A model generated the notes under the pieces. It saw nothing but the letters and a program-made list of their open reading frames with translations. It ran no database searches and was not told the DNA's origin. The translations under genes and the position numbers were made by a program. Below are positions 8,796-17,537 of a stretch of DNA of 60,715 nucleotides, in pieces. The stretch is from Lactonifactor sp050944855 (GTDB lineage: Bacteria; Bacillota; Clostridia; Lachnospirales; Lachnospiraceae): the NCBI GenBank assembly GCA_050944855.1, contig JBMNRU010000017.1, positions 1-60,715 on the forward strand. Direction: 5' to 3'. The stretch's first letter is position 1; each line of letters begins with the position of its first letter.

Positions 8796-8826
8796 AGGGA
8801 TTTAGAAACACACGTTCTAAATCCCT
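8796..8826 (-). terminator. Intrinsic terminator of the redox operon
   Basis: Perfect 12-bp stem (8796-8807 with 8815-8826, AGGGATTTAGAA/TTCTAAATCCCT), followed on the minus strand by a T-rich tract. It directly follows the stop of the 4Fe-4S gene. Confidence 0.85.
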
Positions 8827-8828
8827 CG

Positions 8829-9668
8829 TTATTTTTTCCATTTCAAACATCCATTCGGACAGGCCTCTATGCATTTTCCACAGCGGATACAAGCAGAAGA
8901 TACGGACGCTTCCTCCGGCCTCAAATCTGCCGGACAGGCCTTCTGACAGGACATACAAAAACTGCAGTCATCCTCTTTCCAGTATATCTGTACCAGGCTA
9001 TATCTGTTAAACCATCCGTAGATAGCCCCAAGAGGACATAAATATTGACAAAATGGCCGGTATATCTTAACTGACAAAAGCAGCAGTGCAAGCAATATTC
9101 CCAGCTTCCAGTAAAATAAACCGCCAATCTGATCCCGCAAGGCTGCATTTACACTGAGAAGCGGAATGGCACCCATCAATGTCCCCGACGGGCAGATATA
9201 TTTGCAAAATGCAGGTACCTTCGCAAATCCCGAAAGCAACAGGGAAGATCCCAGAATTACCAGACCGAAAAGCATGACATATTTTCCATATTGCAGGATC
9301 AAATGAAAGGGAAGCCGTTTCCGTTTCCGAAAAAGGGGAATTTTGTGAAGCAGATCCTGCACAAGCCCAAAGGGGCAAAGCCAACCGCAGACAAATCTTC
9401 CCAACAGACTTCCAAACAAAAAGAAAAATCCCAGCACTGCAAAGGGAACCTGCACATTCTGAGCGGTCAATGCAGACTGCAGTGCACCTAACGGACAGGA
9501 AGCCAGTGCACCCGGGCAAGAATAACAATTCAGCCCCGGCACACAGCCATATTTCAGCGATCCCTTATATATTTTTCCATTCAAATAACCATATACATAG
9601 CCATTGGTCAAAATCGTGTATGCCATTTGAAACCACAATCGGATCCTGGATATTTTGTGTTTTTCCAT
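8829..9668 (-). CDS. Membrane-bound 4Fe-4S ferredoxin-type protein (NapH/YccM-like)
   Basis: 279 residues. Several membrane helices (for example FAVLGFFFLFGSLLGRFVCGW and LGILLALLLLSVKIY) alternate with cysteine motifs: CGWLCPFG, CKYICPSG and CQYLCPLG, as in polyferredoxin membrane subunits. The C-terminus carries two ferredoxin clusters, CSFCMSCQKACP and CIRCGKCIEACP. It would pass electrons across or along the membrane. It is third in an operon with a TlpA-type thioredoxin and a CXXC mini-protein, a trio seen in clostridia and probably involved in thiol redox chemistry outside the cell. Confidence 0.9.
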   Translation of the reverse strand: MEKHKISRIRLWFQMAYTILTNGYVYGYLNGKIYKGSLKYGCVPGLNCYSCPGALASCPLGALQSALTAQNVQVPFAVLGFFFLFGSLLGRFVCGWLCPFGLVQDLLHKIPLFRKRKRLPFHLILQYGKYVMLFGLVILGSSLLLSGFAKVPAFCKYICPSGTLMGAIPLLSVNAALRDQIGGLFYWKLGILLALLLLSVKIYRPFCQYLCPLGAIYGWFNRYSLVQIYWKEDDCSFCMSCQKACPADLRPEEASVSSACIRCGKCIEACPNGCLKWKK

Positions 9669-9681
9669 GATACACCCGCCT

Positions 9682-9837
9682 TTATCCTATACCAATACAC
9701 TCCAGACAGATCATCACAGCCTTCTGCCAAATCTCTGTCAGCTGTCCGCAGACAGCCCCCACTCCAAGAAAGGCCAAACCGGCAGCGCACCCCAGAATCC
9801 ATAATGGTATTTTTCTATTCTTCTTCCAGTATCCCAT
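9682..9837 (-). CDS. CD1871A-type CXXC mini-protein
   Basis: A 51-residue gene read directly from the minus strand. It starts at ATG 9837 and stops at TAA 9682. The protein has a basic start (MGYWKKNRKIPLW), one hydrophobic helix (about residues 12-30) and a C-terminal C-L-E-C-I-G-I-G tail (C44, C47), the hallmark of the clostridial CD1871A family. Its first 23 bases overlap the end of the TlpA-like gene and it ends 14 bases before the 4Fe-4S gene start. The redox-active CXXC beside a thioredoxin and a ferredoxin-like protein suggests electron relay at the membrane. Confidence 0.85.
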   Translation of the reverse strand: MGYWKKNRKIPLWILGCAAGLAFLGVGAVCGQLTEIWQKAVMICLECIGIG

Positions 9838-10402
9838 CAATCATTGCCTCCCAGTCTTCTTTCGATCTGGAACCTTCCACATATCCCAGAAGTTCTCCCT
9901 CCTGATTTACGAAAAAAGTCATCGGTACTGCATTCACAGCTCCTACCAGATTATGATAGAGGGAGTCTCCCAGCAGTAAATGCGGATAGGTTTCGGCATT
10001 TGTCTGGATGATCAAATCCTTTGCAGCATCAATCTCTTTTGTACCGGCATCTTCTTTTACATCACTGATGATACCGATCATCTGAAATTCTGACTCATCC
10101 CGGGACGCGGCAATCTCACCTAAATCCGGCATTTCCTGCAGACATGGATTGCAGTAGGTGGCCCAGATATTTAACATCGTCAGTTTGGATTTTGAAAAAC
10201 AGTCAGAAGAAAACGCTTCTCCTTCTGTCGTAACCGCTTCAAAGGTAAGGATATAAGGCTCCTTGTCCTCTTCGGCAGAAACTTCTTCTGGCTGGGCAGA
10301 TTTTTCCCCTCCGCATCCGGTAAACATCACTGCGGTTAACATAACCACTGCAAACATCACAGACAGAAACTTCTTTTCATTTTTAAATTTCATTTTTATC
10401 AT
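9815..10402 (-). CDS. TlpA/ResA-like thioredoxin-fold lipoprotein
   Basis: About 195 residues, exported. A basic N-terminus and hydrophobic stretch (FLSVMFAVVMLTAVMFTGC) end in a lipobox-like cysteine, so it is probably a lipoprotein. An acidic linker precedes the thioredoxin fold, whose active site is C-N-P-C in WATYCNPCLQEMP, with the cis-proline region NAVPMTFFVNQEGE. It reduces disulfides in exported proteins. I take ATG 10402 as start; a GTG at 10420 and an ATG at 10393 are also possible and no site has a strong ribosome-binding sequence. It is first gene of the redox trio. Confidence 0.88.
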   Translation of the reverse strand: MIKMKFKNEKKFLSVMFAVVMLTAVMFTGCGGEKSAQPEEVSAEEDKEPYILTFEAVTTEGEAFSSDCFSKSKLTMLNIWATYCNPCLQEMPDLGEIAASRDESEFQMIGIISDVKEDAGTKEIDAAKDLIIQTNAETYPHLLLGDSLYHNLVGAVNAVPMTFFVNQEGELLGYVEGSRSKEDWEAMIDGILEEE

Positions 10403-10430
10403 AACTTCTTCTATAAACACCTTTTCTTAT

Positions 10431-11798
10431 CTACAGCGCCATTTCCCGCTTCTTAAATTCTTTTTTTCGTATCAGGAAATAAGCGGTCATCACCATAATA
10501 CCGGTCAGTACCCAGGAAACCGGATATACGATCATCAATACTTCATAACTATGATACATGCGGAACACCGTGTAAATCCAGAAAATACGAAAACCACAGG
10601 AACCGATGATCGTCAGTACTGCGGGAAGCAGAGAATGATCCATACCTCGCAGGCCTGCGCCGCTTACCTCATAGGTCACTACCAGGCTGGTAAAAGCCGC
10701 CACATTCAGCATACGGGCGATTCCATACGTAATAACAGCCGGATCTACGGTATAAAACCGGATAAACAGTTCTCTGCCCAGCACAAAAGACATGCTCATC
10801 AGTCCGGTGATCGCCATGCCGCTTATCAGACTTAGCCGAAAGACCCGTTTACACCGGTCATATTGGTCTGCACCGTAATTCTGACTGGTAAAAGTAACCA
10901 TTGCCTGGGCAAATGCATTGGTTACAAAATATGTAAAAAACTCAAAATTCACCGCCGATGCGGATCCAGCAACGGCATTCGATCCAAAGCTGTTGACGCC
11001 TGTCTGGATACAGATATTCGACAGGGAAAATACCATACTCTGTATTCCCGCAGGCAAACCGATCCGCAAAATTCTCGCAAAATGCTTTTTGTACAGGGCA
11101 AGCCTGCGAAAATCCAACCGGATCATATCTTCTTCATGCAAAAGGAAATATAAGATCATTCCGGCGCTGACCCCATTTGCTGTTACCGTAGCTATGGCAA
11201 CACCTGCCACTCCCAGATGAAATACAATGACCAGAAACAGATTCAGGGCCACATTGATCAGACCGGAAATCAAAAGACAATACAGCGGTCTTCTGGTATC
11301 TCCCACACTCCTCAAAATGGCAGAGCCAAAATTGTAAACCATAATAAAGGGCATACCCAGAAAATAAATCCGCAGATACAGCACGGCAAGCTGGATCACG
11401 TCATCCGGGGTATTCATAATCCGCAAAATGGGCGGTGCCACAATGCCTCCCATCAACATCAGAAACAGGCCGCTGACAATGGCGGTCAACATGGCGGTAT
11501 GAACCACCTCGTGCACCTCATCCTTTTTATTCTGCCCTATATAGCTGGCGATCACTACATTAACTCCCACCGACAGCCCCACAAAAAGATTAATCTGCAA
11601 ATTAATGACCGGGGTATTTCCTCCTACAGCAGCAAGCGCCTGGCTGCCTGCAAATCTCCCCACAACCGCTATATCCGCAGAGTTAAACAGCTGCTGCAAA
11701 ATACTGCTGGCTGCCAATGGCAGGGCAAACAGCATAATTTTACTCCACAATGAGCCGTGCAGCATATCGATCTGATTGGAATGTTTTCTCTCTTTCAT
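10431..11798 (-). CDS. MATE family efflux transporter
   Basis: 455 residues with twelve hydrophobic helices in two similar halves. The first half shows the typical MATE opening (MLFALPLAASSILQQLFNSADIAVVGRFAG) and AAVGGNTPVI. Such proteins export drugs or metabolites with Na+ or H+. An AAGGTGA site precedes the start. An imperfectly placed G+C-rich hairpin lies about 50 bases upstream (11831-11850). The gene ends 28 bases before the TlpA-like gene, so co-transcription is possible. The substrate is unknown. Confidence 0.93.
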   Translation of the reverse strand: MKERKHSNQIDMLHGSLWSKIMLFALPLAASSILQQLFNSADIAVVGRFAGSQALAAVGGNTPVINLQINLFVGLSVGVNVVIASYIGQNKKDEVHEVVHTAMLTAIVSGLFLMLMGGIVAPPILRIMNTPDDVIQLAVLYLRIYFLGMPFIMVYNFGSAILRSVGDTRRPLYCLLISGLINVALNLFLVIVFHLGVAGVAIATVTANGVSAGMILYFLLHEEDMIRLDFRRLALYKKHFARILRIGLPAGIQSMVFSLSNICIQTGVNSFGSNAVAGSASAVNFEFFTYFVTNAFAQAMVTFTSQNYGADQYDRCKRVFRLSLISGMAITGLMSMSFVLGRELFIRFYTVDPAVITYGIARMLNVAAFTSLVVTYEVSGAGLRGMDHSLLPAVLTIIGSCGFRIFWIYTVFRMYHSYEVLMIVYPVSWVLTGIMVMTAYFLIRKKEFKKREMAL

Positions 11799-11897
11799 CT
11801 CTTGTCACCTTTTCTTCAGATGTCTTTACAGCGCCGGTATATCCCGGCGCCATCCTTTCCCATTATATACTTGGCCCATATTCTCATACACTTGTTT

Positions 11898-13067
11898 TTA
11901 TCCGGCTATGATCTGTCCCAGAAAACTTTCTCCATCACCCGCATAAGGTACTTTCAGGTATTCCGTCACGGTTTTTGCAATATCTGCAAAACTGCTTCTG
12001 ACTCCCAGATTCACACCCTTTTTCAATAATTCTCCATAACACAGACAGGGCACATATTCTCTGCTATGGTCTGTTCCTTTAAATCCCGGATCACATCCGT
12101 GATCCGCCGTGATGATCAGCAAATCGTCTCTTCTCATTTTATCCAGCACGAAGCGCAGCTGCTCGTCAAACCGGTTCAATGCACGTGTATAGCCCTCAAT
12201 ATCATTGCGATGCCCATACATCATATCAAAATCCACCAGATTCACAAAACATAATCCTTCGAAATCCTGATCCATACACAGCAACATGCGTTCCATGTTC
12301 TGGTCATTTCCTTTATTGGGATAGGTCTCGGTAAGTCCCCGTCCTGCAAAGATATCATGAATCTTACCCACGCCGATCACGGCCTTTCCCTGGGATGACA
12401 GCGCATCCAGCATCGTCTGCCTGGGCGGTTCCAGTGAAAAGTCGTGACGATTGACTGTCCTGGTGTAAGGATATTCCCCGATAAACGGCCTGGCGATCAC
12501 TCGTCCTACGCCATGCTCTCCCTGCAAAATATTCCTGGCAATTTTGCAGCAGCGATACAATTCTTCCACAGGAACCTTATCCTCATGGGCCGCAACCTGG
12601 AACACGCTGTCCGCAGAGGTATACACGATCAATTTCCCTGTCTCCAGATGTTCCTTTCCATAATCCTTGATTACTTCCGAACCCGAGTAGGGGCGATTGC
12701 AGAGCGTGCCTCTCCCGGTCTGCTGTTCAAACGCATCCATCACTTCTTTGGGAAAGCCATTGGGATAGGTAGGCATAGCGTTCCTGGATACAACTCCGGC
12801 AATCTCCCAGTGGCCTACCGTGGTATCCTTTCCCGCAGACTGCTCGGTCAGTTTGCCATAACATCCTGTTACTTCCCCTTCTTTGCTGCAAAAAGAGGTT
12901 CCATCCAAATGATAAAGGCCCAGTTTTTTCATATTCGGCACCTTAAGCATCCCACTTTTTACACAGGAGCCTATCGTGTCACTTCCCACATCATCAAAAC
13001 GATCCGCATCCGGCGCCTCACCTACACCTGCGCTGTCTAATACGATCAAAAACACCCGTTTTCCCAT
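11898..13067 (-). CDS. deoB: Phosphopentomutase
   Basis: Interconverts ribose-1-phosphate and ribose-5-phosphate (and the deoxy forms) in nucleoside salvage; cytoplasmic. 389 residues, the usual length. Alkaline-phosphatase-superfamily metal sites are visible: VLDSAGVGEAPDA at the N-terminus, the phosphorylated-threonine segment GKDTTVGHWE, and the C-terminal ITADHGCDPGFKGTDHSRE. An AGGTGA-type site precedes the ATG. A stretch with a terminator-like hairpin separates it from murI upstream, so it is probably transcribed on its own. Confidence 0.97.
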   Translation of the reverse strand: MGKRVFLIVLDSAGVGEAPDADRFDDVGSDTIGSCVKSGMLKVPNMKKLGLYHLDGTSFCSKEGEVTGCYGKLTEQSAGKDTTVGHWEIAGVVSRNAMPTYPNGFPKEVMDAFEQQTGRGTLCNRPYSGSEVIKDYGKEHLETGKLIVYTSADSVFQVAAHEDKVPVEELYRCCKIARNILQGEHGVGRVIARPFIGEYPYTRTVNRHDFSLEPPRQTMLDALSSQGKAVIGVGKIHDIFAGRGLTETYPNKGNDQNMERMLLCMDQDFEGLCFVNLVDFDMMYGHRNDIEGYTRALNRFDEQLRFVLDKMRRDDLLIITADHGCDPGFKGTDHSREYVPCLCYGELLKKGVNLGVRSSFADIAKTVTEYLKVPYAGDGESFLGQIIAG

Positions 13068-13203
13068 ATTTTCACCTCACCAATCTTTGAAAAATACTTC
13101 CATTCCTATTTTCTTTATGATTTTATTCTATTATACAATATTTTTTCACACTTCCAATACAAAAAAATTACATAAAGCAGCCTGACCCATGGATCACGAC
13201 AGA

Positions 13204-13244
13204 AAAAAGTGCTGACTCCCACAAAGGAATCGGCGCTTTTTTAT
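13204..13244 (-). terminator. Intrinsic terminator after murI
   Basis: Imperfect stem (AAAAGTGCTGA..TCC with GGA..TCGGCGCTTTT) overlapping the end of murI. On the minus strand a long T-run follows the stem. Confidence 0.7.
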
Positions 13245-14020
13245 ATTTCCATATGAAAAAACTGCTCATACAACTGCAGTTCTTCTTTTGTATCCCTGGA
13301 AGACTGAAAAACAATCTCTCCCGGACATTCACTGGTACTGAGAAGTCCTCGCAGCGTCAATTGACGTCTTAATTCCCTGGCCGTTCCATTGGCCCCGTCA
13401 AAAAGCTCCACCTCTCCCAGAATCTCCTGCAGCTGTTTTTTGATAAAGGGATAATGGGTACATCCTAAAACAACACCATCCACCTTTCCAATATAAGGCG
13501 CCAGCAGTTCTTCCAGAAACCGCTTTAAATCCGGCCCTTCCAGATTGCCCTCCTGGATACGCTCTGCCAAACCGGAACAGGAAAGGGAAATGATCTCGTC
13601 TCTGTCCTCCATGGCCGATTTCAGCCGCTGGAACTTATCCAATTTCAAGGTAGCCGCCGTAGCAAGTACCAAAAGCCGTTTTCCTGAGTATTTCATAGCT
13701 GCAGGCTTTAGGGCAGGCTCAATGCCCAATATAGGAATTTCCCTGTACTTCTCCCGTAATGTTTTAGCCGCTGCACTGGTTGCCGTATTACAGGCTATCA
13801 CGATCGCTTTTACTTCCTGCTCCAGAAAATACTCTGTAATCCCGGTGGAAAGTTCCAGAATCTGTTTCTTCGTCTTATCTCCATAAGGCGTATTCTTAGA
13901 ATCTCCATAATACAGAAAATTTTCATTGGGCAGTTCTTTATATAACTCTTTCAGCACGCTGATTCCGCCGACGCCCGAATCAAATACACCGATAAAATCT
14001 TTATACATAGAACCTGTCAC
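13241..14020 (-). CDS. murI: Glutamate racemase
   Basis: Makes D-glutamate for peptidoglycan; cytoplasmic. 259 residues. The family motifs are complete: FDSGVGGISV at the N-terminus, the first catalytic cysteine in IACNTATSAAA and the second in VLGCTHYPFIKK. The gene starts at GTG (14020) with GAGGTGA at good distance; an ATG four codons later is less well placed. It is separated from neighbours by its own terminator. Confidence 0.97.
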   Translation of the reverse strand: MTGSMYKDFIGVFDSGVGGISVLKELYKELPNENFLYYGDSKNTPYGDKTKKQILELSTGITEYFLEQEVKAIVIACNTATSAAAKTLREKYREIPILGIEPALKPAAMKYSGKRLLVLATAATLKLDKFQRLKSAMEDRDEIISLSCSGLAERIQEGNLEGPDLKRFLEELLAPYIGKVDGVVLGCTHYPFIKKQLQEILGEVELFDGANGTARELRRQLTLRGLLSTSECPGEIVFQSSRDTKEELQLYEQFFHMEI

Positions 14021-14126
14021 AATATCACCTCATATGATATGTTTCTTTTATTTATACAGCAGCCTTGTCCCTGCTGCATTACAAATAGATATTGTAACAC
14101 AATCCTGCTAAAAAATCAGCACTTCC

Positions 14127-15029
14127 TTAAATTTTTATCTTAGAACGAAATCCGATCTTCGCGGGCAGCCATCTTTTTAAATCTATCTCCATGATAATCA
14201 TGCTGCATATCATGATCGCCTCACCCAGATATGCCCTGGGCATCAAAACTTCTCCGGCCCAGACCATAGCTATAAAGCTGGCAAATACAGGCTCCAAAGT
14301 ATAGATCACTCCTACGTGGGAAGCATCGGTATACTTCTGGACAATGGACTGGGCGATCAGGGCAAACCCTGTGCAAACCAGAGATAAAAAAATTACACTT
14401 GCCCAGACAGTAGTGCTCTGCGGCAAAGTCGGCTCTTCCAGCAAAAAAGCCAAAATGGTACAGTAAACACCCATAAATCCCATGGGCAGCACAGCACACT
14501 GAAACGCATCTACGTCCTCCTTGCGCACAGCGATCTCCACCGTAATCAAATACAATGAATTTAAAACTGCACATAACAAACAGATCATATCTCCCGGAGC
14601 TATCCGGAAGTTTTCATCCAGCGTCATCAGCGCAACACCTGCGGTACACGCAATGCAAACCAGAAATATCTTTTTTTCCAATACCTGTTTCTTAATAAAA
14701 AAGCTGAAAATAGGCGTAAACAACACAGTCAGAGAAATCAAAAATCCAGAATTAGAAATACTGGTATATTGAACCCCATAGGTGGCAGTCGTATAGACAC
14801 CTAACAGGATAATGCCAATCAAAGCACTATAACGAAAAGTCGCTTTACTGATATGCTTCAGCTTTGGAAATGCAAAGATAGAAATGCATAAAAATGCACC
14901 GCCAAACCGAAGCGCATTCAGCGTAAAGTTCCCCATTTCCTCCAGACTCAGATCAATAAGCAAATAAGACAATCCCCAGGCCATTGTCACCAAAACAAGA
15001 ACAAAATCTGCTTTTACATTCTTATTCAT
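14127..15029 (-). CDS. EamA/DMT family transporter
   Basis: About 300 residues with ten predicted helices forming two EamA repeats: an N-terminal one with the WGLSYLLIDLSL motif and a C-terminal one ending YTLEPVFASFIAMVWAGE, both typical of drug/metabolite exporters. Start ATG 15029 has AGGAGG upstream; the longer frame to 15086 has no such site. Its promoter overlaps a perfect palindrome and the MarR gene lies just upstream, so it is probably the transporter that MarR controls. The exported compound is unknown. Confidence 0.92.
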   Translation of the reverse strand: MNKNVKADFVLVLVTMAWGLSYLLIDLSLEEMGNFTLNALRFGGAFLCISIFAFPKLKHISKATFRYSALIGIILLGVYTTATYGVQYTSISNSGFLISLTVLFTPIFSFFIKKQVLEKKIFLVCIACTAGVALMTLDENFRIAPGDMICLLCAVLNSLYLITVEIAVRKEDVDAFQCAVLPMGFMGVYCTILAFLLEEPTLPQSTTVWASVIFLSLVCTGFALIAQSIVQKYTDASHVGVIYTLEPVFASFIAMVWAGEVLMPRAYLGEAIMICSMIIMEIDLKRWLPAKIGFRSKIKI

Positions 15030-15137
15030 CGCACACCTCCTGCAAAATATATTTCCTTCATTCCATAGGAATCGGCCGCTGCACATTTTTTTATCATCCT
15101 CTATTTTCCGTTATATAAAGCAAAAATGATTTAGCAG

Positions 15138-15175
15138 CTATACTATATAGTATAGAAACTAAATCATTTTGTCAA
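15138..15175 (-). promoter_or_regulatory. Promoter with MarR-type operator over the -10 box
   Basis: Minus strand: TTGACA (15175-15170), a 17-bp spacer and TACTAT (15152-15147). A perfect 18-bp palindrome, CTATACTATATAGTATAG (15138-15155), covers the -10. An outer inverted repeat (AAAATGATTTAG with CTAAATCATTTT, about 15124-15135 and 15159-15170) encloses it. The layout fits repression of the EamA gene by the adjacent MarR protein. Confidence 0.78.
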
Positions 15176-15177
15176 CA

Positions 15178-15657
15178 CTATTTTTTATTTTCTATATCAG
15201 GAATCAGAACAATCTCTGTGTATCGCTCCATGACTTTATAAAACGCATCCAATTCACTGTCTGTAAACTCTTTTCTCAGCAGCTGATTTTCCCGGTTCAG
15301 CCCCTCCACATCATACCGTTTATGTACATCACTGAGCGTCTGGCCGCTTTCTGTGGCATAACAGTGGAGATTCTTACTGTTATTGCCCTCTTTGCACTTT
15401 TCAATATAGCCTTTTGCTTCCAGTTTGGTAACAATCTGTGATACTGCACCTTTTGTCTTATTCCACATGCCGGCAATTTCCGTAATCGTAATCCCCGGAT
15501 TGTCCGCAATAAATGTGAGCGTATGCACTTCTGCCATATTGATTTTCTCACCGGTTCCATAATCATGGGACATCCTCATATAATCTCCGTACATACTCAC
15601 AAATCGATACATAATATCGGCTTTTTCATTCAACTTCTGATATTTATCCGCTGCCAT
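15178..15657 (-). CDS. MarR family transcriptional regulator
   Basis: 159 residues. Helical dimerisation ends flank a winged helix (about 45-110), with recognition region ITEIAGMWNKTKGAVSQIVTKLEAKGYI followed by a short wing. The ATG has AAGGAGG upstream. It lies immediately upstream of the EamA transporter on the same strand, whose promoter carries a palindrome of the right size. It probably represses that transporter until a small ligand binds. The ligand is unknown. Confidence 0.93.
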   Translation of the reverse strand: MAADKYQKLNEKADIMYRFVSMYGDYMRMSHDYGTGEKINMAEVHTLTFIADNPGITITEIAGMWNKTKGAVSQIVTKLEAKGYIEKCKEGNNSKNLHCYATESGQTLSDVHKRYDVEGLNRENQLLRKEFTDSELDAFYKVMERYTEIVLIPDIENKK

Positions 15658-15677
15658 GGTGCCTCCTTGACCCCTGC

Positions 15678-16697
15678 TTAATCTAACGTCTCCAGCGCTA
15701 AATTATTCAATTTGCACATCGTATTAATCACTGCAAAGATGATAACCGCTCCCAAATTTGCAGTGGTGTTATCCTGATCGAATCGGGGCGAGATCTCACA
15801 GATATCCAGTCCTCTCACTTTACGAGTTCTGAGGATATGCTTAAGGATCGGCAAAACTACTTCCGGATCCAGCCCCAGAGACTGTGTCGCACTTACTCCC
15901 GGTGCAAACGCGGAAGAAAATACATCTGTACAAATGGTAACATAAGCCGAATTACATTTATATAAGAAGGTATCGATCCTTTCCAGAATGATAGAATAAT
16001 TAGAATTCTGTATTTCCTTTGCCAAAATATAATCCACGCCCAGGGACTTTGCATATTTGAACAGGCTTACTGTATTGCTGTGCTCCTGAATTCCCAGCGG
16101 CAGATAATGATACTGTGCATTTTCTTCCTTATAAACATCTGCCATCTGACGGAACATAGAACCTGAAGACGGGCCATTCTCGTATGGTCTCAGATCAAAA
16201 TGCGCGTCAAAATTAATAATTCCCATATCCAGTGAACTATCTGTCTTCTTCAGATCTGCCAGCTGTCCCTGGAAATGGCCATAGGTCGTTTCATGACCGC
16301 CTCCCAGTACAATAGGAAACAGATCCAGTTCTAAAATTCTTTCTACCGCCAGACCCAGCAGTCTCTGACCTTCTTCCATGGAAATTTCATCACAGAGAAT
16401 ATCACCGGCATCGTAAAACTTCACTTCCTGAGAAAATGTACAGGGAAGATTCGACATCTGACCGCGGATAAAATCCGGTGCCAACGCCGTACCCACACGT
16501 CCTTTATTACGTTTTACACCCTGCTCACTGCAGAACCCGATAAACGCAAACCCCAGTTTGCACTCCGGCTTTTCTGTCACTTCATTCAAATCTAATGGCT
16601 GTACCCACTGATGCCAGCGAAACGCATCATAATCCGTGGTACTGTCCACTCTTCCCTTCCAGCTATCCATTGCACTTACATAATTTGTCAATAACAT
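15678..16697 (-). CDS. hutG: Formimidoylglutamase-like ureohydrolase (arginase family)
   Basis: 339 residues, ureohydrolase fold with a binuclear Mn site. Metal ligands visible are H in VLGGGHETTYG, the DAHFD cluster in INFDAHFDLRPYE, and D in CTDVFSSAFAPG; the C-terminus contains LDICEISPRFDQDNTTA. The pattern is nearest to formimidoylglutamase, which splits N-formimidoyl-glutamate to glutamate and formamide in histidine degradation. Other hut genes are not in the window, so an arginase/agmatinase-like activity is an alternative. It ends 20 bases before the MarR gene start and may share a transcript with it. Confidence 0.8.
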   Translation of the reverse strand: MLLTNYVSAMDSWKGRVDSTTDYDAFRWHQWVQPLDLNEVTEKPECKLGFAFIGFCSEQGVKRNKGRVGTALAPDFIRGQMSNLPCTFSQEVKFYDAGDILCDEISMEEGQRLLGLAVERILELDLFPIVLGGGHETTYGHFQGQLADLKKTDSSLDMGIINFDAHFDLRPYENGPSSGSMFRQMADVYKEENAQYHYLPLGIQEHSNTVSLFKYAKSLGVDYILAKEIQNSNYSIILERIDTFLYKCNSAYVTICTDVFSSAFAPGVSATQSLGLDPEVVLPILKHILRTRKVRGLDICEISPRFDQDNTTANLGAVIIFAVINTMCKLNNLALETLD

Positions 16698-16746
16698 AAT
16701 TTTCCCTATCCTTTAATTGATGAACCCTATTTAATCCGTCACGCCC

Positions 16747-16853
16747 GTAATTCATGCCCTTCGGGCAGGCGTGCTTCGCACGATAAAGTATACCCACAGG
16801 GCATACCGTAACTCATGCCCTCCGGGCGGGCGTGCTTCGCACGATAAAGTATA
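16747..16853. repeat. Direct repeat of two TTCG-hairpin units
   Basis: Two 46-bp copies (16747-16792 and 16808-16853), period 61 bp, differing at only a few bases. Each contains two small hairpins, TGCCCTTCGGGCA-like and CGTGCTTCGCACG, then CGATAAAGTATA. It lies in the 270-bp gap upstream of hutG. It looks like a REP-type intergenic element; the frame open across it is not a gene. Confidence 0.75.
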
Positions 16854-16966
16854 TGTTTTTTCTGGGGGATTGTCAAGATAGCGGAAATCTGTAAAATTAT
16901 GTTACAGACCTGCAGACTGCCTGCTGTTACATAAGCCCAAAGGAGCACGGCACGCTCCTTTCATCC

Positions 16967-17401
16967 CTATAAAAACTGACGAATATCGGTGACCAGTTTT
17001 TCTTCCAGATGGATCAGCCGTTTTGCAATGTCTTTGGTTTGTTCATCAGCAGCTTTATACTGGTTTAAGTATTTATTCAGAGATTTGACTCCCATATTGC
17101 AGCCGTCTGTCATGACATCCGCAATCGTTTCGTCGGATTCATCCATCATCCGTTTTACATTGGTTTTCACCCAGGACATACTTTTTGCCATGGGATTCGG
17201 TTCTTTGCCTTCGTCATGGTATTTTTCCAAAAGAATCTGTATTTCTTCTTTCAGTTTCTCATGTTCCCGTTTACAGTCCAAGAGATATTTTCGAAACACT
17301 CCATTGGCTACATAATCCCATACGTCGTCTATGGCGGAAACACCCATTTTAATTCCTGCATCGCACTCCCGCAGCAGCTTTATGGTATCTGATTCTATCA
17401 T
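16967..17401 (-). CDS. Uncharacterised alpha-helical protein (ferritin-like bundle?)
   Basis: 144 residues, no signal peptide, no membrane helix. The sequence is predicted as a long four-helix array rich in K/E/D with conserved-looking ESDTIKLLRECDAGIKMG at the start and AKRLIHLEEKLVTDIRQFL at the end. The overall look is of the small ferritin-like/DUF2383-type bundles, but no metal-site pattern is clear, so no function is assigned. It is transcribed alone. Confidence 0.75.
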   Translation of the reverse strand: MIESDTIKLLRECDAGIKMGVSAIDDVWDYVANGVFRKYLLDCKREHEKLKEEIQILLEKYHDEGKEPNPMAKSMSWVKTNVKRMMDESDETIADVMTDGCNMGVKSLNKYLNQYKAADEQTKDIAKRLIHLEEKLVTDIRQFL

Positions 17402-17537
17402 AATTTCTTTATCACTCCTTTTTCCATTTATAGTGTAAAAAAATTATGCCCTTTTTCTCCAACATTATTCTATACATTTCCTTCGCTCACACCGACAAAA
17501 TTTCAAATCGTATGTTCCGGAAAAGAAGCGATAAGTT

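Noticed and set aside
11831..11850. Terminator upstream of the MATE gene
   Set aside because: The 7-bp G+C stem has no T-run on the minus strand; it may be a leader structure but there is no further support.
16739..16948. Minus-strand gene of 69 codons
   Set aside because: It runs across the TTCG-hairpin direct repeat; the amino-acid repetition is only the DNA repeat.
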